In this document: positions 1 through 5,019 of the stretch, piece by piece
Position numbering within the stretch: position 1 is the first letter of the stretch
Layout: every line of letters starts with the position of its first letter
Assembly: GCA_041170785.1 (NCBI GenBank)
Contig: JBEDND010000069.1
Span: 1-5,019, forward strand
From: REEB481 sp041170785
GTDB taxonomy: Bacteria > Bacteroidota > Bacteroidia > NS11-12g > UBA955
DNA: 5,019 nt
Direction: 5' to 3'
Position numbers and translations under genes: made by a program
Notes under the pieces: model-generated
What the model was told of the DNA's origin: nothing
Database searches by the model: none
The model's input: only the letters and a program-made list of their open reading frames with translations

Positions 1-31
1 AATTAAGTTAATGAATACTCGATTTTGGTTT

Positions 32-1510
32 TCAATTCAGGTTTTGGTCCAGCAGGTAAATCATGGCGGCGAGGCTTGCCGCGCCTAAGTGTAATTCCCT
101 GCGGTTCACCGATTCAAACACATCCGTTTCGGCGTGGTGATGGTCAAAGTAGCGCTGTGAATCCGGAATCAGCCCTAATTGGATCATGTTTTTATGGATG
201 CTGTTTGGCCCGTGTTTGAGTGGTGCCACATCCACGCCGGCGCCGCCTTTTTCAAACAGGTATATGCCATAAGGAGCCAACAAGGGTGCCCAGTTTTTGA
301 CCATGGCCATTTGGGTTTCATCAGCGTCCACGGAAAACCCTCGGGGTGTAAAACCACCGCGGTCGCTTTCCAGGGCGGCCACATGAAATTCGCTGTTTTT
401 TTCAGCTTCGGCCGCATAGGCTGCTGCGCCGCGCGCGCCGTTTTCTTCATTCATCCAAAATACACAACGCAGCGTATGACGCGGCGTGTAACCCAGTGAT
501 TTCAGCAGGCGTAAAGCTTCAAAAGCATGCATGCATCCTGCACCGTCGTCGTGTGCGCCTTCTCCCTGATCCCAGCTGTCGAAATGCCCGCCGAAGGCGA
601 TGTAGCGCTGCGGCAGCTCAGAACCACGTTCTTCGGCAATCACATTATGCGACCAGCGCTCGGGTAAGGTTTGGCAATCCATGTTCATGGTGAGCACCAG
701 TTTAGGATCTTCGGCAACGGCAGCCAGTGTGTTTGCCACGGAAGTAGCTACGGCCATCGCCGGAATTTTCGGCAGGCTGTCGGCATAGTGCATCACGCCG
801 GTATGTGGATGCAGGTCGCATGCGTTGCTCATGCTTCGTACCAAAGCCGCCTTGGCGCCGTATTTTGCAGCTAGGGAAGCGCCGTCCACACGTTGGTACA
901 CACAACCACCATAAGCGGAAAAGGTGCTGATTTTTGTTTCATCAAAAGGTTCGTTGAACAAAACGATGTGGCCCTTGAGTTTGCCGGCTTTACCCAGCGT
1001 TTCAAGTTCCTCTTTGCTCCGAACCACACGCAGCGGTCCTGAAATCGCACCATTGGTTCCAACGCTGCCGCCCAGCGCACAGGCAGGCAAACGGAACGCC
1101 TTTGATTTCGCTGCGTTCTTATGTTGTTCCTCCCATGTTTCACAGGCCCAGCCCATGGTATCGTTTAACTGTGTGAGCCTTTTCTGAAGCATGGGGGAAG
1201 CCACTGATAAAACTTCTGTGGTGCCTCGTTCCCACCGCGGAACCAGACAAGGCTGAAGCATTACGGAATCAAATCCGTAACTGCGCAACATGTTCCCTGC
1301 CCAGAACACCGCCCGCTCGGCCTGATCCGAACCACTCAGTCTGCTTCCATAGCCTTTACACAGTTCTTCCAAACGTTTGTAGGCATGACCGTTTAACAAA
1401 GCCTCATCATAAATACGGCGAATGAACAGACTGTCGGCAGCCTTTTGGGCCTGAACTTCGAATGGCCCTGCCATAACGGTCAGGATTGTGTAAAGAAGTA
1501 GATGTTTCAT
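32..1510 (-). CDS. Secreted zinc metallopeptidase, family M28 (PA-domain, carboxypeptidase Q-like)
   Basis: The product is a 492-residue exported exopeptidase of the M28 clan, which cleaves terminal residues from peptides with a two-zinc centre. Residues 1–21 form a signal peptide (K2, hydrophobic stretch to about A14, likely cleavage after V-Q-A at 21), so it acts in the periplasm or outside the cell. Residues about 155–280 look like a PA-type insert. The catalytic domain shows the M28 metal ligands in order: H309 (GGHFDSWD), bridging D321 (AHDDGAG), E355/E356 (MNEENG; E355 the likely general base), D383 (ESDRGG) and a histidine of H457–H459 (DHHHAETD), most likely H459. The open frame extends 25 codons further upstream, but that would run into the preceding gene; the ATG at 1510 places the signal peptide at the N-terminus and leaves a 10-bp gap. 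There is no clear Shine-Dalgarno sequence. The closest family match by motif is carboxypeptidase Q / plasma glutamate carboxypeptidase; aminopeptidase activity cannot be excluded. Family assignment is firm, substrate unknown. Confidence 0.93.
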   Translation of the reverse strand: MKHLLLYTILTVMAGPFEVQAQKAADSLFIRRIYDEALLNGHAYKRLEELCKGYGSRLSGSDQAERAVFWAGNMLRSYGFDSVMLQPCLVPRWERGTTEVLSVASPMLQKRLTQLNDTMGWACETWEEQHKNAAKSKAFRLPACALGGSVGTNGAISGPLRVVRSKEELETLGKAGKLKGHIVLFNEPFDETKISTFSAYGGCVYQRVDGASLAAKYGAKAALVRSMSNACDLHPHTGVMHYADSLPKIPAMAVATSVANTLAAVAEDPKLVLTMNMDCQTLPERWSHNVIAEERGSELPQRYIAFGGHFDSWDQGEGAHDDGAGCMHAFEALRLLKSLGYTPRHTLRCVFWMNEENGARGAAAYAAEAEKNSEFHVAALESDRGGFTPRGFSVDADETQMAMVKNWAPLLAPYGIYLFEKGGAGVDVAPLKHGPNSIHKNMIQLGLIPDSQRYFDHHHAETDVFESVNRRELHLGAASLAAMIYLLDQNLN

Positions 1511-1520
1511 GATGAATGGA

Positions 1521-2582
1521 TTAAGGCAAAAGCACATATTGACGGGTTTTAACTGCTTCCGGATTTTTGCCGGCGCTTGGATCAAAAAGGTATTCCTCGG
1601 CGGTAAAAGTTTCCGTCTGAATTCCTTTTTTGGAAACGTAGTCGCTCAAGGCCCGCCGTGCTGGTCCGCCGCGCACATGCCAGCCAGTTTGTTCGGCAGC
1701 AAGGGCCTTGCGTTGTGGAAGGTCAAATACATATAATTTGCCTCCGGCGGTTTTTCCCTGGGGAATGGTTACGGGCAAGCATACCGCCAGATCCATCATG
1801 CCGGAAGCAGCGTCGCTCATGTAGTGAAACACGAAGACAGATCCGTTTACACGCCACTCATTTCGCGCTATTTCAGCCATCAGCTCAAGGACAGTTTGCT
1901 TCAAAAATGTTCCATCTTCCAATTGTGCGGATGTTACCACGTTTCGTATTCCTGCGTACTTCTGCGCCGGTAAATTCCATTCGAATATTGAGGTTCCCTG
2001 CTCTTTGGCCACCGGAGCGGATTCTTGGGCAAGGGCAGCAGTTTCGCCTGCTTCACAAACCTTTTTCAGGTTGATTAAACCCTGTTCATAATCTTTTCCC
2101 ACCATCTGGTCCATTCCGCCTAAAAACAGGGTAAAGCTGCGTTGCAGCAGCGATTGCTTTCCTTCCATGCTCCAATCAACCTGTACTTGACCATCGGTGC
2201 CATCCATGGTGATGAGGATGTTCGACTGGCTCTCCCAGGGTTTGGTAAGCTGCTGTTCGGCACCAACGCTTTTCATGGGTTCAATGCGCCAGGTGCGCAT
2301 GCTGCCTGATCCCATATTGCTGTTTCCTTTCCAGCTGATGGAGGAACCCGTGCTGCCATCTGTTCCTGCATAGGTGTACACTGCATTGGTGTCGCGCACT
2401 GCCCATGGATTCCAGTTGTTAAACTGCTTCCAGCGCGAAATCTGGTTCCATACTACAGCGCGCGGGGCGTGTATGGTGATGCTTCTTTTTACTGCGTAAT
2501 CAGGTGATTTCAAAGCAGCCAGTGTGAGCACGGTGGCCATCAGCGACAGCATCACCAGCACAAAGTACTTAACGAAGTTCAT
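1521..2582 (-). CDS. Membrane-anchored SRPBCC (polyketide cyclase-like) – GyrI-like domain fusion protein
   Basis: The 353-residue product starts with one hydrophobic segment (about residues 4–24), either a membrane anchor or an uncleaved signal. Residues about 30–178 fit the SRPBCC/START-like fold: the I-x-I-x-A-P-R-x-x-V-W opening at 35–45 and the W51-x-x-F54-N-x-W57-N-P-W60 pattern are typical of Bacteroidota 'polyketide cyclase' family members, which bind hydrophobic ligands in a cavity. After an Ala/Glu-rich linker (about 178–196), residues about 197–353 resemble a GyrI-like/AraC effector-binding domain (P205-A-Q-K-Y-A-G-I-R opening, a conserved-type E329/Y331 near the end). No DNA-binding domain is present, so this is probably a small-molecule sensor or carrier rather than a regulator. 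I chose ATG 2582 because the hydrophobic segment follows at once; an in-frame ATG at 2639 would add 19 polar residues and consume the divergent promoter region. The peptidase gene begins 10 bp after its stop, suggesting one operon. The ligand is unknown. Confidence 0.85.
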   Translation of the reverse strand: MNFVKYFVLVMLSLMATVLTLAALKSPDYAVKRSITIHAPRAVVWNQISRWKQFNNWNPWAVRDTNAVYTYAGTDGSTGSSISWKGNSNMGSGSMRTWRIEPMKSVGAEQQLTKPWESQSNILITMDGTDGQVQVDWSMEGKQSLLQRSFTLFLGGMDQMVGKDYEQGLINLKKVCEAGETAALAQESAPVAKEQGTSIFEWNLPAQKYAGIRNVVTSAQLEDGTFLKQTVLELMAEIARNEWRVNGSVFVFHYMSDAASGMMDLAVCLPVTIPQGKTAGGKLYVFDLPQRKALAAEQTGWHVRGGPARRALSDYVSKKGIQTETFTAEEYLFDPSAGKNPEAVKTRQYVLLP

Positions 2583-2594
2583 AGGCGTAGCGGT

Positions 2595-2626
2595 CAAAAT
2601 TGCAGCAGTTTGCACGTTATTGCAAA
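2595..2626 (-). promoter_or_regulatory. Candidate Bacteroidota-type promoter for the SRPBCC–peptidase operon
   Basis: Read on the minus strand, TTTG (2626–2623) is followed after 20 bp by CAATTTTG (2602–2595). This matches the Bacteroidota -33 TTTG and -7 TAnnTTTG elements with one mismatch (C for the first T) and a usual spacing. It ends 12 bp before the ATG at 2582, so the leader would be very short. Short motifs of this kind arise by chance, so this is a moderate call. Confidence 0.35.
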
Positions 2627-2627
2627 C
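2608..2627. repeat. Perfect 7-bp inverted repeat, possible operator
   Basis: GTTTGCA (2608–2614) and TGCAAAC (2621–2627) are exact reverse complements separated by CGTTAT. The arms cover the candidate -33 elements of both divergent promoters, a position where a dimeric regulator could control both directions. The symmetry is seen directly; the operator role is inference, and no regulator gene lies in the window. Confidence 0.45.
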
Positions 2628-2636
2628 GTTTCTTTG
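2609..2636 (+). promoter_or_regulatory. Candidate Bacteroidota-type promoter for the VWA gene
   Basis: TTTG at 2609–2612 lies 16 bp before TTTCTTTG at 2629–2636, which matches TAnnTTTG except that T replaces the A at the second position. The spacing is at the short end of what is known for the phylum. The element ends 24 bp before the ATG at 2661. It overlaps the opposite candidate promoter, so the two would compete or share control. Confidence 0.25.
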
Positions 2637-2660
2637 CACGAAGCGTTAGCCTGAGTAGCC

Positions 2661-3752
2661 ATGCGTCCCGGATTCATCTTTTCACGTCCCCTGAAGGGAA
2701 ACCGTAAAACCCCATTCGATACCTTGTATCCGTTGTTTCGGGAGTTGTTGGTGCATACCAGTGGCGATGTAGCCGAAGCCCTGGACTGGCTCACTGAACT
2801 CGACAAGCAATACGACCTGACGGAAGGCCAATATGGTATTGGTGATTTTATTGAAGAACTCAAGGAACTTGGATATTTAAAGGATCAGGAAGACGGCAGC
2901 CTGGCACCTACACCGAAAACCGAGCAGGACATGAGGCGGGGGGCTTTGGAGCAAGTTTTTGGCACCTTGAAAAAGGGCAGGGCAGGCCAGCATAAAACCA
3001 CTTTACCGGGCGCTGGATCAGAATCAGGCTCAGGCTTCCGGGCGTTTCAATTCGGTGATGCCCCAGACCATATCAATGCCACCGAAAGTATTAGAAACGC
3101 GCAAATCCGCAACGGCGCTGCCGGAGGGCCTTTAAGCGAACAGGATCTGGTGGTTTCTGAACAGGAACACTCCACGCAAACCAGCACGGTGCTCATGATT
3201 GATGTGAGCCACAGCATGATATTGTATGGTGAAGACCGCATTACGCCGGCCAAGAAAGTGGCCATGGCTTTGGCCGAACTCATCCGCATTCGCTATCCGA
3301 AAGATACCCTTGACGTGTTGGCCTTTGGCGACGACGCCTGGCCAATAGAGGTGAAAGATTTACCTTACCTGAGCGCCGGTCCTTTCCATACCAACACCAT
3401 CGCCGGACTTGAACTGGCCATGAATCTGCTGCGGCGCAGGCGCAATCCGAACAAGCAAATTTTCATGATTACCGACGGGAAACCTACGTGCATGAAAGAA
3501 GGTGCGAAATACTACAAAAACAGTTTCGGTTTGGATCGCAAGATTGTCAACCGCACGCTGGACATGGCCGCGCAATGTCGCCGCATGCATATCCCCATCA
3601 CCACATTCATGATTGCCCGCGACACCTGGCTGCAGGAATTTGTGCAGCGATTTACGGAGGTGAATGCCGGAAAAGCTTATTACACCCAGGCCGACGGGTT
3701 GGGTTCATTCATCATGGAAGATTTCGAGCGCAACCGCAAGAAGCGGGTTTAG
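2661..3752 (+). CDS. VWA domain-containing protein with intact MIDAS (MoxR-partner type)
   Basis: The product is 363 residues, with no signal peptide or membrane segment, so it is probably cytosolic. Residues 1–110 form a conserved-looking helical N-terminal region (T33-S-G-D-V-A-E-A-L-D-W-L, then Y58-G-I-G-D-F-I-E-E-L), followed by a Gly/Ser-rich, likely flexible stretch at about 105–130. The von Willebrand A domain spans about 175–355 and has all metal-site (MIDAS) elements: D181-V-S183-H-S185, T244 in HTNTIAGL, and D272 in ITDGKPT. Such proteins commonly act with MoxR-family AAA+ ATPases as chaperone-like pairs that insert metals or remodel complexes, and in Bacteroidota the ATPase gene is often adjacent. 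Here the upstream neighbour is divergent and the downstream one convergent, so this gene is transcribed alone. The start is well fixed: an in-frame TGA lies at 2652–2654, 6 bp before the ATG. The C-terminus is basic (R-N-R-K-K-R-V). The domain call is firm; the specific role is unknown. Confidence 0.9.
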   Translation: MRPGFIFSRPLKGNRKTPFDTLYPLFRELLVHTSGDVAEALDWLTELDKQYDLTEGQYGIGDFIEELKELGYLKDQEDGSLAPTPKTEQDMRRGALEQVFGTLKKGRAGQHKTTLPGAGSESGSGFRAFQFGDAPDHINATESIRNAQIRNGAAGGPLSEQDLVVSEQEHSTQTSTVLMIDVSHSMILYGEDRITPAKKVAMALAELIRIRYPKDTLDVLAFGDDAWPIEVKDLPYLSAGPFHTNTIAGLELAMNLLRRRRNPNKQIFMITDGKPTCMKEGAKYYKNSFGLDRKIVNRTLDMAAQCRRMHIPITTFMIARDTWLQEFVQRFTEVNAGKAYYTQADGLGSFIMEDFERNRKKRV

Positions 3753-5017
3753 GCGAAGCTGCGCAACGCGGCGCCCAAACGATATATATCGTCAAAGCTG
3801 TTGTACATGGGCACCGGCGCCAGGCGGATGACGTCCGGTTCGCGCCAGTCGGCAACGATGCCTTGCTCGGTGAGGTGCTGAAACAGTGCCCGGCCTTCTG
3901 TACCGCACAACACGGAAATCTGCGCGCCCCGATGCGGCGGCGGTGGTGTGATGATGTTGAAGCTGAGGCGTTTATTCTCCAGCGCAGAAGCCTTTAAGGT
4001 GAACTCTAGGTATTCAGTGAGTTGCGCACTTTTGTTCCTCAAGGCATCTATTCCGGCGCGGTCAAAAAGTTCCAGGCTGGCCAGATGTGCGGCCATACTC
4101 AACACAGGTGCATTGCTGAGCTGCCACCCGGCAGCGCCAGGTTCAGGTATGAACCCTTTCTGCATCAGAAAACGCACATCTTCCTGATGACCCCACCAGC
4201 CTGCAAATCGTGGAGTTTCGGGATTCATGCCGTGTTGTTCATGGATGAATACGCCACTCACCCCACCCGGGCCGCTGTTGAGGTATTTGTAGGAACACCA
4301 GGCGGCGAAATCTACATCCCAGTTATGAAGTTCCAGTTTCAGGTTTCCGGCTGCGTGTGCCAGGTCAAAGCCTGCCAAGGCACCCTGTTCGTGCGCAGCG
4401 GCCGTAATGGCCCGAAGATCAAAAGCCTGGCCGGTATAGTACTGAACGCCGCTGAAAAATACCAAGGCCAGGGATGATCCGTGCTGCGCAATCGCTTCAA
4501 GGATGTCTTCGGGATGCAGGTGATACTCGCCGGCGCGGGGTTTCAGTTCAATAATGGCTTCTTCGGGATTGTATCCATGGAAGCGCACCTGAGTTTCTAC
4601 CGCGTACATGTCGCTGGGGAATGCCGCGGCTTCCATCAGAATTTTAAATCGGCCGGCGGCAGGACGGTAAAAACTCACCATCAGCAGGTGCAGATTCACG
4701 GTGAGGTTGTTCATCACCACAACCTCTGAAGGTTTGGCACCCACCAGGCGCGCAACAGGTTCGGTCAGAAATTTATGGTAATGAAACCAGGGCCGATTTC
4801 CTTTGAAATGACCTTCTACGCCGTGTTCTGCCCATTGTTCCAGCTCTTCCTTAAGGTATTCAGCGGTTTGAATGGGTTGAAGTCCCAGTGAGTTTCCACA
4901 GAAATATGCCACCGGATAACCCTGGTGTTTTGGAATCAAAAATTGGGACCTGAATGAAGCCAATGGATCTTGGGCATCAGCCTCCAAGGCGAAGTTGCGC
5001 GACAGGTTCATTTCCAT
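3749..5017 (-). CDS. kynU: Kynureninase (L-kynurenine hydrolase), EC 3.7.1.3
   Basis: This pyridoxal-phosphate enzyme cleaves L-kynurenine to anthranilate and L-alanine, or 3-hydroxykynurenine to 3-hydroxyanthranilate and alanine, in tryptophan breakdown and de novo NAD synthesis. The 422-residue length is normal for the family. The residues match known active-site positions: H70 (GVEGHF), L105/T106 (phosphate pocket), F133 and D136 (AFPSD), D218 and H221 (GFDLAHAAGN; D218 binds the pyridine nitrogen), Y243 and Schiff-base K244 (CSYKYLNSGPG), W274/W275 (GWWGH), S301/N302, and R398 with PVPMYNSFDD near the end. These correspond to human H102, L137/T138, F165, D168, D250, H253, Y275 and K276 with a constant offset of 32. 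It is probably a homodimer in the cytosol. Two starts are possible, ATG 5017 and ATG 5011; the first is 2 bp from the window edge, so its upstream context, and any longer N-terminus, cannot be seen. Its stop overlaps the convergent VWA gene. Identification is very firm. Confidence 0.96.
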   Translation of the reverse strand: MEMNLSRNFALEADAQDPLASFRSQFLIPKHQGYPVAYFCGNSLGLQPIQTAEYLKEELEQWAEHGVEGHFKGNRPWFHYHKFLTEPVARLVGAKPSEVVVMNNLTVNLHLLMVSFYRPAAGRFKILMEAAAFPSDMYAVETQVRFHGYNPEEAIIELKPRAGEYHLHPEDILEAIAQHGSSLALVFFSGVQYYTGQAFDLRAITAAAHEQGALAGFDLAHAAGNLKLELHNWDVDFAAWCSYKYLNSGPGGVSGVFIHEQHGMNPETPRFAGWWGHQEDVRFLMQKGFIPEPGAAGWQLSNAPVLSMAAHLASLELFDRAGIDALRNKSAQLTEYLEFTLKASALENKRLSFNIITPPPPHRGAQISVLCGTEGRALFQHLTEQGIVADWREPDVIRLAPVPMYNSFDDIYRLGAALRSFA

Positions 5018-5019
5018 TT

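Larger units (their letters stand above)
2583..2660. promoter_or_regulatory. Divergent intergenic control region
   Basis: These 78 bp separate the minus-strand SRPBCC–GyrI gene from the plus-strand VWA gene and must hold both promoters if both genes start where annotated. The region is richer in A and T than its flanks. It carries a perfect inverted repeat, a palindrome AAACGTTT at 2624–2631, and two copies of TTTGCACG (2609–2616 and 2633–2640). Neither start codon has a purine-rich Shine-Dalgarno sequence, which is usual in Bacteroidota. Confidence 0.6.

Noticed and set aside
2..12. Palindrome ATTAAGTTAAT just after the peptidase stop, as a possible terminator
   Set aside because: The arms are only 5 AT bases with a single-base centre, too weak and too tight for an RNA hairpin; the 31 bp left of the gene show no other terminator.
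1511..1585. N-terminal extension of the M28 peptidase to the ATG at 1585
   Set aside because: It would overlap the end of the upstream gene by 65 bp and bury the clear signal peptide that begins at the ATG at 1510.
1658..2074. Plus-strand open frame of 138 codons inside the SRPBCC–GyrI gene
   Set aside because: It is antisense to a gene with clear domain structure and its translation resembles no known protein.
2583..2639. N-terminal extension of the SRPBCC–GyrI gene to the in-frame ATG at 2639
   Set aside because: It would add 19 polar residues before the hydrophobic segment, cover the only promoter space, and leave just 21 bp to the divergent VWA start.
3488..3997. Plus-strand open frame of 169 codons across the VWA/kynU junction
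   Set aside because: It lies in other frames of two firmly identified genes, has a composition rich in His, Arg and Cys with no recognisable domain, and is best read as a chance frame.
4022..4477. Plus-strand open frame of 151 codons inside kynU
   Set aside because: It is antisense to the most conserved part of kynureninase, including the PLP-lysine region, and shows no protein family features.

Overview
The window holds four protein-coding genes that fill nearly all of its 5,019 bases. It looks like ordinary chromosomal DNA of a member of the Bacteroidota. The grounds are the proteins themselves (a kynureninase with the YFCGNSLGLQP type N-terminus, a secreted M28 peptidase, an SRPBCC–GyrI-like fusion, and a VWA protein of a type common in that phylum), starts without Shine-Dalgarno sequences, and promoter-like TTTG / TAnnTTTG elements. 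Base composition is near half GC by eye. The assignment to phylum is inference, and I do not go lower than phylum.

Layout. From left to right: (1) a minus-strand gene at 32–1510 for an exported zinc metallopeptidase of family M28 with a PA-like insert. (2) A minus-strand gene at 1521–2582 for a membrane-anchored protein with an N-terminal SRPBCC (START-like) domain and a C-terminal GyrI-like domain. It lies only 10 bp upstream of the peptidase gene, so the two probably form one transcript. (3) A 78-bp divergent intergenic region at 2583–2660 with a perfect 7-bp inverted repeat and candidate promoters facing both ways. (4) A plus-strand gene at 2661–3752 for a soluble VWA protein with an intact MIDAS metal site. 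(5) A minus-strand gene at 3749–5017 for kynureninase, convergent with the VWA gene and overlapping it by 4 bp at the stop codons.

How the genes relate. The SRPBCC–GyrI protein and the peptidase may be co-expressed, but nothing in the sequence gives a shared substrate. The VWA protein usually works with a MoxR-type AAA+ ATPase; none is encoded here and the gene stands alone. Kynureninase belongs to tryptophan/kynurenine breakdown or de novo NAD synthesis. Its usual partners (for example kynurenine 3-monooxygenase) would lie beyond the right edge, if they are linked at all.

I found no RNA gene, mobile element, CRISPR array, phage gene or convincing new system. The most notable points are the symmetrical divergent control region, the two-domain fusion next to a secreted peptidase, the VWA gene without its ATPase, and the overlapping convergent stops.
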